50,051 bases of DNA from an uncultured Oscillospiraceae bacterium (GCA_900759385.1 CAAEUZ010000083.1:1-50051), one strand, 5' to 3'; shown: positions 33,758-42,726, counted from the first letter of the stretch. Numbers and translations: made by a program. The notes: generated by a model not told the origin, from the sequence alone.

Positions 33758-34759
33758 TTATCTCTTGCCTTTACGTTTCTTGTTCTTGCCTGCCGCCATG
33801 CCGACGTAAACGGAGACGATAATCACCAGGCCGGTGACTGCTCCGGACCAGAAGGAGTTGATTCGCAGCAGGTTAATGCCATTGTTTATTCCGGTCTGCA
33901 GCAGAGTTCCTATCAGCGCACCGAAGGCCGTACCCATGCCGCCGGAAAGGCTCGCACCGCCTATGCAAGTCGCGGCTATGGCGTCGAGTTCCATACCCAC
34001 TCCGGCGGTGACCTCGACTGTCATGAGTCTGGATGCGCCGAGCAGCGCCGCAACTGAGGACAGGAATCCGCTGATGGTGTAGCAGATTATCTTCACCCTG
34101 TCCACGGGAATGCCTACCAGGCGCGAGGCCTCCTCGTTTGAGCCGGTGGCGTAAATCCAGCGCCCCAGCACAGTCTTGCGCAGCAGGAAATACATGAGAA
34201 GCACGATGATGACCATATACAGAATGTAGTTGCGCACGCCGGGGATTATCTCACCACGGTTGAAAGCCCTGAAGGCGGTGAGGGTTATGGTCTGTGAGTT
34301 GCCGCCGGCGACTATCTTTGTGATCGAGGCCGCCGCGCCCTGCATGGCGAGTGTCACAATGAACGGCGCCATCTTCACCTTTGCAACCAGCGCCCCGTTT
34401 ATTATGCCGCAAAGCGTTCCCACGACCAGACAGGCCACGACGCCGGCTGCTATACTCTGTGTGGATAGCATTACCAGGGTACCGCACATGCCAGATAGCG
34501 AATAGATTGAACCGACCGAGAGGTCTATGCCGCCGGTTATGATAACCACGAGCTGGCCCATGGTCATGATTAGCAGAGGCGCGCTGCTTTGCAGAACATT
34601 CAGCAAATTTCCGCTGGTAAGCGCCGTGCCTGTTACGAAGTGCAACACAATATAGAGCAGCATAAGGATAAGTGTCATGCCCAGCTCCAGCTTGTAGGCG
34701 CGTATGAACTTCTTTGTCCTGTTGTTGGATCTTACGGTCGTGAGATTGTTCTCTCCCAT
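33758..34759 (-). CDS. RbsC-like sugar ABC transporter permease
   Basis: This multi-pass inner-membrane permease of the ribose/galactose class (about 333 residues) has eight to ten hydrophobic segments from residue 25 onward. The family stretch GGIDLSVGSIYSLSGMCGTL lies near residue 90, and the EAA-like cytoplasmic loop region YATGSNEEASRLVGIPVDRV lies near 215. The ATG at 34759 has GAGAGGTG six bases upstream; an alternative ATG at 34777 overlaps the ATPase stop (ATGA) and would rely on coupling. It is the membrane part of the operon with the 509-aa ATPase and the binding protein. Confidence 0.92.
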   Translation of the reverse strand: MGENNLTTVRSNNRTKKFIRAYKLELGMTLILMLLYIVLHFVTGTALTSGNLLNVLQSSAPLLIMTMGQLVVIITGGIDLSVGSIYSLSGMCGTLVMLSTQSIAAGVVACLVVGTLCGIINGALVAKVKMAPFIVTLAMQGAAASITKIVAGGNSQTITLTAFRAFNRGEIIPGVRNYILYMVIIVLLMYFLLRKTVLGRWIYATGSNEEASRLVGIPVDRVKIICYTISGFLSSVAALLGASRLMTVEVTAGVGMELDAIAATCIGGASLSGGMGTAFGALIGTLLQTGINNGINLLRINSFWSGAVTGLVIIVSVYVGMAAGKNKKRKGKR

Positions 34760-34773
34760 CTCGCACACCTCTC

Positions 34774-36303
34774 TCATATTTGGTCAACTGCGGTGCCCTC
34801 TGCCTGGGCTATGTAGCGCATCATGTTCTCCTCGGTGATTTCGTCGCCGCTGAGCACGTTTGCGCCCTTTCCGTCCCGCATTATTATCACCCTGTCGCAG
34901 AGCAGTACCAGCTCATTGAGTTCGGAGGAAACCATAAGTACGCCGGCGTTTCCCTCCCTGGCCATGTACCGGATGCGCTGGTATATCTCCTCTTTCGTCC
35001 TGACATCCACACCCCTGGTCGGCTCGTCGAGCAATACCAAGCGTGTTTCGTCGATTACCCAGCGGCCGAATAGCAGTTTCTGCTGGTTTCCGCCGGACAG
35101 CTCGCTCGGCGAGCAGCCCTCACTGGGAAGTTTAATCTGTATGTTATCTATGACATCGCGGACCTTCTCCATTTCCACGTGCTCCCTTACAAGGAAGCGT
35201 TTCTGCAAATTTCGGTGGCCCATTATTATGGTCTCCATTACGGGCAGGCCAAAGAAGAGTCCGCTCACCGCCCTGTCCTCGCCCACGTAGGCCATCTGGC
35301 TCTTAAGAGACTCGGCCGGACGGGTTGGGTTAAACTTTGCTCCCATGTATTCAAAGTGCATGTCGCCGCGAACATCTCCACCCCAGATGGCCCTGAGTAC
35401 GCTGCTGCGCCCCGAACCTGCCAGGCCGGCAAGTCCCACAATCTCACCTTCATGTATTGCGTATTCGCTCTCTATGCCGTCAAAGCCGAATTTAAGCAGA
35501 ACCGGATGCGCATCTACCTCCGCCAGAGGCAGCTTCTCATAGCTGCTGCTCTCCAGCTTTTCGCCCAACATCTCCGTGACTATGTCATCATCGCTTATAT
35601 TGTCCATCGGCCGGCCATCCACCACCAGCAGTCCGTCGCGCAGTATGGATATGCGGTCGCATATCTCGCGTATCTCGTTCATGCGGTGGGAGACAAAGAT
35701 GACGGCTATACCCTGTGCGGACAGCGCGCGGATAACGGAGAACAGATTTTCCGTCTCCTCGAAGTTGAGCGATGACGTAGGCTCGTCCAGCAGTATTATG
35801 GAGGCGTCCTGGCCTATCGCCCGCGCTATCTCTATCATCTGCATCTGGTCGGCTCGCAGATCGCTGACCTTGTCTCTCAGGCCTATGCCTCTGCCGGCAT
35901 CGCCAAGCCGCTCCAGTGCGGCAGCGGCTATGCGGTCCGCTTCCGCCCAGTCGTAGAGCCCCTTTTTGCTGACGTTGTCCGCACTTATGGCTATATTCTC
36001 CGACACCGTGAGGTGCGGAACCAGCGACAGCTCCTGGTACACGACGGCCACGCCCTTCCTCAGGGCGTCCTTTGGGTTGCTGAAACTCACCTTTTCTCCG
36101 TTGAGTATAATCTCGCCGCTGTTCGGCGCGTGTACGCCGGCGATTATCTTTATCATGGTGGACTTGCCGGCGCCGTTGGCCCCCATGAGCGCGTGGACCT
36201 CTCCCGGATACACGGTGAGCCCCGCGTCCTTGAGCGCCACATTTGCGTCATATGCCTTCATTATGTTTTTAAGCTGCAGAACCGGAACTTTTGTTTCAGT
36301 CAT
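34774..36303 (-). CDS. RbsA-like sugar ABC transporter ATPase (double NBD)
   Basis: The 509-residue protein has two ABC domains in tandem, as in RbsA/MglA. In the first, Walker A is GANGAGKST (41-49), Walker B is SIILLDEPTSSLN, and the signature is an unusual LRADQMQMIEIARA. In the second, Walker A is the family-typical degenerate GSGRSS, the signature is LSGGNQQKLLFGRW and Walker B is LVLLDEPTRGVD. One site is therefore catalytic, as usual in this class. It overlaps the permease gene. Compare the 490-aa paralogue at 40626, where all these motifs are broken. Confidence 0.94.
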   Translation of the reverse strand: MTETKVPVLQLKNIMKAYDANVALKDAGLTVYPGEVHALMGANGAGKSTMIKIIAGVHAPNSGEIILNGEKVSFSNPKDALRKGVAVVYQELSLVPHLTVSENIAISADNVSKKGLYDWAEADRIAAAALERLGDAGRGIGLRDKVSDLRADQMQMIEIARAIGQDASIILLDEPTSSLNFEETENLFSVIRALSAQGIAVIFVSHRMNEIREICDRISILRDGLLVVDGRPMDNISDDDIVTEMLGEKLESSSYEKLPLAEVDAHPVLLKFGFDGIESEYAIHEGEIVGLAGLAGSGRSSVLRAIWGGDVRGDMHFEYMGAKFNPTRPAESLKSQMAYVGEDRAVSGLFFGLPVMETIIMGHRNLQKRFLVREHVEMEKVRDVIDNIQIKLPSEGCSPSELSGGNQQKLLFGRWVIDETRLVLLDEPTRGVDVRTKEEIYQRIRYMAREGNAGVLMVSSELNELVLLCDRVIIMRDGKGANVLSGDEITEENMMRYIAQAEGTAVDQI

Positions 36304-36331
36304 AACACTACCTCTGCCAAACCATCATCTG

Positions 36332-36362
36332 CAACAGAGAGAGGCGGTGCCTCTCTCTGTTG
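36332..36362 (-). promoter_or_regulatory. Intra-operon hairpin after the binding-protein gene
   Basis: Arms CAACAGAGAGAGGC and GCCTCTCTCTGTTG are perfect over 14 bases with a 3-base loop and no T-run downstream. It probably protects the 3' end of the binding-protein mRNA, so that this protein is made in excess over ATPase and permease. Confidence 0.65.
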
Positions 36363-36383
36363 TTAAATCTGAACTCAATTAAA

Positions 36384-37475
36384 TCAATATGCGCCGGCGG
36401 ACTCGGGATAGGTCAGGCGCAGGACGGCCTGGATGTCCTCATCGTCGATATTCTCGGAAGTTACCAGCGGCTCGGGGGTCTGGATGATCTTGGCATCGGC
36501 CTCAAGTCCACTTATGGCCTTGAATGCCTCGATGGCGGCATAATAACCCTGGCCGACGGCCTCCTGAACGACGATGCCGTCGATGGCGCCGGAGCGTATA
36601 TAGGCAATGGATGCGGGAGAGCCGTCAGAGGACACGATGGAGATCTCACCAGTGAGTCCAGCAGTCTCGAGGCAGTCCACAGCCGCTATTCCGGCCTGCT
36701 CATACATGCAGTAGATGCCCTTAATGTCCGGATTGGCAGTCAGAAGGTCGTTGCACATATCGGTAGAGTCGGACACGGTCAGAGTGGTGGTCTGGATGGT
36801 CTGCACGATGGTGATGCCGTTCTCCTCGCAAGCCTTCTCAAGACCGGCCATCTTGGCCTGGGCGTTGGAGCGGTCCATCGGCAGAGCAAGAACGCCAATA
36901 CTGTCGCCGCCGAGCTCCTTCACGCGCTGGCAGAGATAATTGCCCGCGTCGTATCCGGAGGTGTAGTCGTCAGCAGAGATAAAGGAGTAGTAGTTGTCGG
37001 TGGTGGAGCCGATGGCGGCTATGGTCACAGGGATGCCGGCATCCTCGCATGGGTCGAGCACGCTGGAGCAGGAATCGGACGAAACAGGACTGAGCACTAC
37101 CGCGTCGGCGCCAAGCGTGACAGCGGTCTCTGCGTTCTGTGCCTGGGTAGCCGCGCTGTTCTCGGCGACGAAGGTCGTATAAGTGACGCCATACTCCTCG
37201 CAGGCCATCTTGACGCCCTCTTCGACCCACTGCCAGTACTCAATGTCGAGCGTAGGCGCCAGATAGACTATCTCGCTGCCCTCCACACTTATGCCGGTGG
37301 TGTCGATGTCGTCGGTGTAGAAGAGTTCCTCTTCCGTATTCGTGTTATCGGTGACTTCGGCCTCGCTGTCGGTGTTGTCGGCAGGAGGGTCGGTAGCAGT
37401 ACTGCCGCTCTCTCCGCAGGCAGCGAGCGCAAACACCATCACCAGAGCCAGAACCAGTGCAAGTAACTTTTTCAT
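36384..37475 (-). CDS. Sugar ABC transporter substrate-binding lipoprotein
   Basis: The 363-residue product has the lipoprotein signal MKKLLALVLALVMVFALAAC, an acidic Thr/Asp-rich linker, and a type I periplasmic-binding fold (about 70-363) of the RbsB class. Landmarks are YLAPTLDIEYWQWVEEGVKM, TLGADAVVLSPVSSDSC, and ISGLEADAKIIQTPEPLVTS near the end. ATG 37475 is chosen because AAGGAGG lies just before it; the upstream ATG (37490) overlaps that site. It is the first gene of the minus-strand operon and divergent from the response regulator gene. It binds the unknown sugar-like ligand outside the cell. Confidence 0.92.
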   Translation of the reverse strand: MKKLLALVLALVMVFALAACGESGSTATDPPADNTDSEAEVTDNTNTEEELFYTDDIDTTGISVEGSEIVYLAPTLDIEYWQWVEEGVKMACEEYGVTYTTFVAENSAATQAQNAETAVTLGADAVVLSPVSSDSCSSVLDPCEDAGIPVTIAAIGSTTDNYYSFISADDYTSGYDAGNYLCQRVKELGGDSIGVLALPMDRSNAQAKMAGLEKACEENGITIVQTIQTTTLTVSDSTDMCNDLLTANPDIKGIYCMYEQAGIAAVDCLETAGLTGEISIVSSDGSPASIAYIRSGAIDGIVVQEAVGQGYYAAIEAFKAISGLEADAKIIQTPEPLVTSENIDDEDIQAVLRLTYPESAGAY

Positions 37476-37490
37476 ATTGTCCTCCTTCAT

Positions 37491-37980
37491 TTTTGTTTAT
37501 CCCCGACGTATCGCGCGGGACTGTTGTACGCTTATTGTAACTCGCCTCAGGCGTTTTGAATACCTCATTATTTCAGCATTTTCGGGGTTGATTTTAAGCT
37601 TAAACGTCAAAAAATCGTCAATTGTCGTGCCCCCTGAACGGATTTTTTTAGAGAACTGCACAAAATATATCTCCCACTTTTGCCGAGTGCAACAAAGTCC
37701 TCCGCCATTTCGGATAGGTTCGCCGGGGGCATTTTTACGGCAAGGGGCAAAATCATACGATTTTTATTGCCAAATACGCCGGTAAAATAGTCAAAATAGG
37801 GTCCTTTTTATACGTCCGTCATGTGTTACACTATCAAATTGCTTGTGTTCCAGCTAGTTTTGTGCTTTAATTATTACACCGCTGCGGGCACCTTCCAACC
37901 GCAATTCCAGCGGATAGGGCAGGTCAGCATCCGGAGCCCTGCTTACTTGTACCTGCCTCTAACGAAAGGATACGGCAAAC
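37491..37980. other. 490-bp divergent regulatory region
   Basis: This gene-free, AT-rich stretch separates the transporter operon from the two-component operon. It contains two CGTCAA copies 11 bases apart (37605-37610 and 37616-37621; TTGACG on the minus strand), a GTGT-T-ACAC dyad near 37823, and a possible plus-strand promoter at 37843-37871. It is the natural place for the response regulator to act. Confidence 0.6.
37843..37871 (+). promoter_or_regulatory. Possible promoter of the two-component operon
   Basis: TTGTGT, 17 bases and TTTAAT. The match is modest; the start codon is 110 bases downstream. Confidence 0.35.
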
Positions 37981-39591
37981 ATGCTTAAAGTATTGATATG
38001 TGACGACGAAATGAGCATTTGCCGCCTCATTGTCCGTCTCATTCGATGGGAAGAACTTGGTTTGACGCTCATAGGCACCGCCCACAACGGCCGGGACGCT
38101 CTCGAACTCATCGTCAACAAGGTTCCCGACATCGTTCTCACCGACATACGTATGCCGATCTATAGCGGAATAGAGCTGGCCGGTAAGGCGAAACAGCTGG
38201 GCATAAACGCGCGTTTCATCGTCATAAGCGGCTACGACAACTTTGTATACGCACGCGACGCGCTGAAGGCCAGCGTATCCGATTATCTGCTCAAACCCAT
38301 AAACGCCCGCGAACTGAATGACACACTCAGACGCGTGGTGGAGCGCATCAGGCGCGACCGCGAGCAGCGCAGCAAGGTGGACAGCATGGAAAATCTCCTC
38401 CAGCACATGAGCAGCCTTGAGCGCGACATCTTCATGAAGAACGTTATATTAGGCAACGCAGCGGCATATTCCCCGTCCATGCTGAAGGCCTGCGGACTAG
38501 ATTTCAGCCGCAACTGCTACGGCACATTCACGGTCGCTTTCGACACGCCGGAGGACGGCTCCGCCGGACAGCGAAATATTCTGGAGCAAATGGTGGACAA
38601 GCTCTGCCAATCGCTGCTCACTGAGGACTACCCATGTATGAGCGAGCTGCTGCTCAGCCACAGCGCGTGCCGGATTTACGGCGTTTTTAACTACCAGGAT
38701 GTTCAGAACGCCGTGGTCAGCAACTACCTCGGGGACATATATTACGCCTGCCGCCGGTTGTGCCCCATGCTTCCAGAGCTTCACGTCACCTTGGCGGTCG
38801 GTGCCGACGTTAGGACCCCCGCAGAGCTCTCTGCGTCAATGCAGACCTCGAGCTACGCGCTGCACTGCCGCGCCAATCTTGGCACGGACCGCATTATTTT
38901 CTACTCTGACCTACCGGAAAGCCTCTGCCACCGCCCCAGAATGGACAATGCTGCGGTTTCCCGTCTTCGCTCCTGCCTAGACTTGTGTGACGAAGAGGCC
39001 CTCGGCACAGTCATCAAATCGCTGTTCAACGAGGACAGACCCGGAGGCAGTGTCTCGTGGTACCAGCTGGCAAACGAGCTATTGGATTTCATACGTAAGG
39101 AAGTATCGGACGCGCACCCGTCCGGCGCGGAGACGGAAGACTGGCGCACGCTCTATGACAACACCTGCAGCGCATTGGAGAGTGCGTGGACACCCGAGCA
39201 GTTATGTACTGCCCTCTTAAATTACTGCAAAGCAGTTATGGAGCCTAAGAGTCGCCCGTCTGCGCCGCAGTCGGAGCAGGCCATAGAGCTCGCCAAGAAA
39301 TATATCGCCGAGAACTACGCCGGTGAATGCTCTCTGCGCGACGTGGCATCCTACGCCCACCTGTCGCCGAACTATCTCAGCAGCGTATTCAAGAAGAAGG
39401 TAGGCATGAGCATGAACTCCTACATCGCAGTCGTGCGCATAAACGAAGCCAAGCTCCTGCTGAAGAACACCGCCGAAGGCATATATGACATAGGCGAGCG
39501 GGTCGGCTATAAGGACCCGAAGCACTTCCGGAAGGTATTTAAGGAAAACGTGGGCATCAGCCCGGCGAAATACAGGAGCCTGTACCAGTAA
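37981..39591 (+). CDS. AraC-type response regulator (YesN-like)
   Basis: The 536-residue protein has an N-terminal receiver domain (1-120; acidic pocket ICDDE, phospho-acceptor Asp55 in IVLTDIRMP, Lys in LLKPIN), a middle region of about 300 residues without a recognisable motif, and a C-terminal AraC double-HTH (about 430-536: CSLRDVASYAHLSPNYLSSV and YDIGERVGYKDPKHFRKVF). It should bind DNA near the divergent transporter promoter when phosphorylated by the kinase encoded 18 bases downstream. This is the usual YesN architecture for carbohydrate uptake control in Firmicutes. Confidence 0.93.
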   Translation: MLKVLICDDEMSICRLIVRLIRWEELGLTLIGTAHNGRDALELIVNKVPDIVLTDIRMPIYSGIELAGKAKQLGINARFIVISGYDNFVYARDALKASVSDYLLKPINARELNDTLRRVVERIRRDREQRSKVDSMENLLQHMSSLERDIFMKNVILGNAAAYSPSMLKACGLDFSRNCYGTFTVAFDTPEDGSAGQRNILEQMVDKLCQSLLTEDYPCMSELLLSHSACRIYGVFNYQDVQNAVVSNYLGDIYYACRRLCPMLPELHVTLAVGADVRTPAELSASMQTSSYALHCRANLGTDRIIFYSDLPESLCHRPRMDNAAVSRLRSCLDLCDEEALGTVIKSLFNEDRPGGSVSWYQLANELLDFIRKEVSDAHPSGAETEDWRTLYDNTCSALESAWTPEQLCTALLNYCKAVMEPKSRPSAPQSEQAIELAKKYIAENYAGECSLRDVASYAHLSPNYLSSVFKKKVGMSMNSYIAVVRINEAKLLLKNTAEGIYDIGERVGYKDPKHFRKVFKENVGISPAKYRSLYQ

Positions 39592-39609
39592 AGGAAAGGA
39601 GGCGCGTCC

Positions 39610-40629
39610 GTGAAGCGCAGCTTGCAGCGGCTGTCCGGCACGCAGGCCGTAACAGCAACCTATATACTTCTATCGCTGGCGCTGGCCGCCGCCCTGGCCG
39701 CCGCCGTATTCTCGCGCGACGGACGTTTCCCCGGCATAGCAGCGTGCATGCTGATATGTGCCGGCATCGCCGTGCTGCGGCTCTGGATACATCCCAGGCT
39801 GGTACAGCACGACCTGGCGTTGAAAACCCTGCTGGCCGCGCGTCCGCAGCGCTCCGAAGGCCAGACCTGCACGGATAGTGCCCCGCTCGGCGTGCTGATT
39901 GACGAGGTCATGCAGCAGGTGCGCGAGAATTATCTAGAGATACTCTCGCGCAATCAGAATTCGCTTATGGTCCTGCAGAACCAGATAAACCCGCATTTTC
40001 TCTACAACACGCTCGATTGCATACGCGGAGAAGCCATGGAGAGCGGTATGGACGACATCGCCAACATGGTTGAGGCCCTCTCCTCGTTTTTCCGCTACAG
40101 CATAAGCTCCGGCGACGTCCTCGTCCAGCTGCGCGACGAACTGCACAACACAGATATATACCACCAGATACAGCAGTACCGTTTCCGTGACCGCATAAGG
40201 CTGGACATAGAGTGTGAAGACGAGCGAGCTTTGGACTGCTACCTGCCAAAGCTCACGCTTCAGCCTATAGTTGAAAACTGTATTCTGCACGGCCTGGAGA
40301 TACGTGAATCCAACGGGCTTATAGCTATACACGTTGAACTCACTGACAAACGTGTAATAATAACCGTCTCTGACAACGGCTGCGGAATGAGCGCAAACGG
40401 TGTGGACATGCTCAGGCAAAAACTTGAGAGCGGTCACGACCTTGATGGTGAACGTGGCATGGTGCGGCACGGCATAGCCCTGCGCAACATAAATCAGCAG
40501 CTGAAGCTGATATTCGGTCCAGAATACGGACTGTCGGTGTCCAGCCAGCTTGGCGTGGGCACCGAGATGGAAATCCAGATTCCCGCCGTGTTCAGCCGCC
40601 GCGCCTGCCGCACGGGAGGCAGCACATGA
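39610..40629 (+). CDS. Short LytS/YesM-type sensor histidine kinase without a sensor domain
   Basis: The 339-residue kinase has two membrane segments (about 13-34 and 42-60) joined by only some seven residues, so there is no extracellular sensor domain. YesM proteins usually carry about 250 residues there. The His_kinase domain has the phospho-acceptor His129 in QNQINPHFLYNTLD. The ATPase domain follows, with LQPIVENCILHG (N box) and VSDNGCGMSANG (G box). The GTG start follows AAAGGAGG. It overlaps the next gene (degenerate ABC protein) by four bases. The kinase is intact in its catalytic parts but must get its signal from a partner. Confidence 0.92.
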   Translation: MKRSLQRLSGTQAVTATYILLSLALAAALAAAVFSRDGRFPGIAACMLICAGIAVLRLWIHPRLVQHDLALKTLLAARPQRSEGQTCTDSAPLGVLIDEVMQQVRENYLEILSRNQNSLMVLQNQINPHFLYNTLDCIRGEAMESGMDDIANMVEALSSFFRYSISSGDVLVQLRDELHNTDIYHQIQQYRFRDRIRLDIECEDERALDCYLPKLTLQPIVENCILHGLEIRESNGLIAIHVELTDKRVIITVSDNGCGMSANGVDMLRQKLESGHDLDGERGMVRHGIALRNINQQLKLIFGPEYGLSVSSQLGVGTEMEIQIPAVFSRRACRTGGST

Positions 40630-42098
40630 AGCGGGAACTTTTGCGTTTTCAGGACGTGAGCAAGTCGCACCGCACGCACGAGGTGTTCCGCGGACTCAGC
40701 TTTGACGTGTTCGCGGGAGAAGCAGTCGGTATGCTCATCCCTCCTCTGTCGGGAAAGACCACCATCGCGCGCATCCTTCAGGGAGATGAGGACTATACCG
40801 GAATCATATACTTTCTCGGCCGTCCGGTTAAGAACAGCCTGAAAAAACTCAACGCCAGCGGCGAAATTCTGTGCCTCTCCAGGCAGTCTCCGCTGATCCC
40901 GGCTCTGACCATAGGTGAAAACATATTTCTGATGCCGGGTTACAGGCCAATGAAGCTTATAGACAGTAAGCGTGATAACGAAGAGGCACAGACATATCTG
41001 GATGCACTGGGCCTGAATATTTCGGCTTCGGAGTTGGTTCGAAACACTGACCTCTACACCAGGCATATGGCACAGCTCGCCGGTGCAATCCGCAGTGGGC
41101 TGCGACTGCTGGTTTTTGATGATCCCAGCGCTTACTATGACCGGGAACAGCTGGAGTCGCTGAGTTCCATTCTCAGCCTCCTACACAAGCGTGGCATAGC
41201 CGTCCTTTATCTGGCCTCAGCAGACTTTCCCATGGATCTCTCATCGCTGGACAAGCTGATTGTCATAGACGACTACCGTAAGACGCGCACAATCTTCCAT
41301 CCAGATGAGAACTCACTCGTGCCAATCACGCATATCCGCACCCCATCTTCAGGAGAACGCACCGCTCCTCCCACCGAGCCATTCAATAAAACGCCTGCGC
41401 TCATCATGCGCGGCGTGTATTCCGACGGGCTGCCTGAGATAAACCTGAGCCTCTTCCGCGGTCAAGCCATAGGCATATCGTCACGCAGGATACTGTCACT
41501 CCAGCATTTTTCCAGCCTGTTCTACCCTGAGAGTGAAACTGCGCTGAGCGCTCATGGAAATATGGTGATAAACGGACGTATCCGCCGTCCAAATGAGCTG
41601 GAAGAAGACATAGGAGTACGCTATGTACTGCTGAATGACGCCTTCGCACATGACCAGTTGCTAGAAGAACAGACTATCCTCGACAACGTCTACCTTCCGG
41701 TATCCCGTGCCAGGCGCATGGGTATGTTATCATTCAACAACGATTTCCGCCGCTCTATGCAGGGCGAAATAGCAGCGCGCCTTGGTATATCTCCAGCAAA
41801 CCAGAGCCTGCCAGCCTTCACCCTGGACACACCTATAGCGCAGGAGCTGGTGTTGTTTCGGACCGAGCTGCAAAGTCCATCTTTCGTCATATATTCATCG
41901 TCCTATACTCAGATTGCACGTACATTGCAAGAGCTCCTACACTCTTATTTCCGCCGTTTCCTGCATACAGGCATTGGGCTGCTGCTGGCTGTACCCAATC
42001 TCGAGCCATTCAGCAGCCTCATTAGCGACTTTTATGATCTTGACGCCCCTCCTGTACAAAACAGTTCCGTTTTCCCCAAAAACAAGGACCGTCACTAA
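40626..42098 (+). CDS. Catalytically degenerate RbsA-like double-NBD protein
   Basis: The 490-residue protein has the length and two-lobe layout of an RbsA-type ATPase (NBD-like 1-230 and 265-490), but the motifs are ruined. Walker A is PPLSGKTT (39-46), the signature position reads QLAGAIR (150-156), and Walker B is LLVFDDPSAYYD (161-172) with Asp instead of the catalytic Glu. The second lobe has no P-loop (AIGISSRRILSLQHF), no signature and only TLDTPIAQEL where Walker B should be. The first lobe may still bind nucleotide. The frame is intact and its ATG overlaps the kinase stop, so selection maintains it. I infer a sensing or regulatory subunit that competes with or docks like the true ATPase. 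Confidence 0.8.
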   Translation: MKRELLRFQDVSKSHRTHEVFRGLSFDVFAGEAVGMLIPPLSGKTTIARILQGDEDYTGIIYFLGRPVKNSLKKLNASGEILCLSRQSPLIPALTIGENIFLMPGYRPMKLIDSKRDNEEAQTYLDALGLNISASELVRNTDLYTRHMAQLAGAIRSGLRLLVFDDPSAYYDREQLESLSSILSLLHKRGIAVLYLASADFPMDLSSLDKLIVIDDYRKTRTIFHPDENSLVPITHIRTPSSGERTAPPTEPFNKTPALIMRGVYSDGLPEINLSLFRGQAIGISSRRILSLQHFSSLFYPESETALSAHGNMVINGRIRRPNELEEDIGVRYVLLNDAFAHDQLLEEQTILDNVYLPVSRARRMGMLSFNNDFRRSMQGEIAARLGISPANQSLPAFTLDTPIAQELVLFRTELQSPSFVIYSSSYTQIARTLQELLHSYFRRFLHTGIGLLLAVPNLEPFSSLISDFYDLDAPPVQNSSVFPKNKDRH

Positions 42099-42223
42099 AT
42101 TGATTTGTCCAACCAGATGGACATAGGAACCGTGTCTTGTGGTAATGCAGCAACCTCAGGATAGTCGGTTTGCAACCAGCAGCCGGCGCTCCGGCTGTAA
42201 CGCGGCAAGGTACACCGCGTGGA

Positions 42224-42310
42224 ATGTGGCTAAAAGGTAAGTCCTCCGTGGACGAGATGAAGAAATTCATTGAGAGAGAAGCGGATATTAAAAAAGAGGG
42301 AAAGATGTAA
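42224..42310 (+). CDS. Doubtful 28-codon frame
   Basis: ATG 42224 opens MWLKGKSSVDEMKKFIERE and ends ...KKEGKM. It is charged and helical, with no clear ribosome binding site. It is followed by a hairpin terminator, which argues for a real 3' end, possibly of a larger lost gene. It is not recognised. Confidence 0.25.
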   Translation: MWLKGKSSVDEMKKFIEREADIKKEGKM

Positions 42311-42334
42311 AACCATCTTCCCCTCTTCTGGTTT
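42294..42334 (+). terminator. Terminator-like hairpin
   Basis: AAGAGGGAAAGATG / CATCTTCCCCTCTT (one mismatch) is followed by CTGGTTTTAT. Confidence 0.55.
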
Positions 42335-42379
42335 TATGTGCCGAGATGTTCAAAGATGTTCGAGAACGTTTACCTTAAT

Positions 42380-42726
42380 CCGCTCCAAGTATTTTTCTCA
42401 CTCAAACGCCAGCAGACACGGATCTCTTTATTAAGTCTGTACCATAGATATTTACATAGTGCCTTGCCATGTCCATCGTTGAATATCCCAACAGAGCTTG
42501 AAGCTGCACCATGCCGCCGCAGCACTGCGTCTGTATAAGTCTCTTTGATCATTTCCCTTCTTTCATGAGCTTGACGCTTATCGGCTTCATGTATTCCCGC
42601 TCTGTGCAGAAGTTGAAGAACACGCGCAAGCCGCGAATTCTGGAATTCAGAGTAGAAAGTAGCCTCCGCGTCTTTTAGAGGCGTGCGTTTGATCTCCTCC
42701 GCGTTCAAAATAGTCGTTCTGCGCAT
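42380..42726 (-). pseudogene. Tyrosine recombinase (integrase) relic
   Basis: The start MRRTTILNAEEIKRTPLKDA is intact, then the match continues in other frames: NSRIRGLRVFFNFCTEREYM, IKETYTDAVLRR, and the C-terminal MVQLQALLGYSTMDMARHYV with the catalytic Tyr in HYVNIYG. At least three frame changes and two large internal losses (part of the core-binding domain and the Arg/His catalytic block) make it inactive. It lies 110 bases from the 3' end of a tRNA-Leu gene, the classic attachment place of integrative elements, which suggests that the sugar locus arrived on such an element. Confidence 0.8.

Larger units (their letters stand above)
42099..42379. other. Gene-poor stretch with element debris
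   Basis: The 280 bases between the degenerate ABC gene and the integrase relic hold small GC hairpins (AGCCGG/CCGGCT near 42180, CGCGG/CCGCG near 42200), short broken frames, one possible 28-codon frame and a terminator-like hairpin. Given the adjacent integrase relic, this is probably mobile-element debris. Confidence 0.45.
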
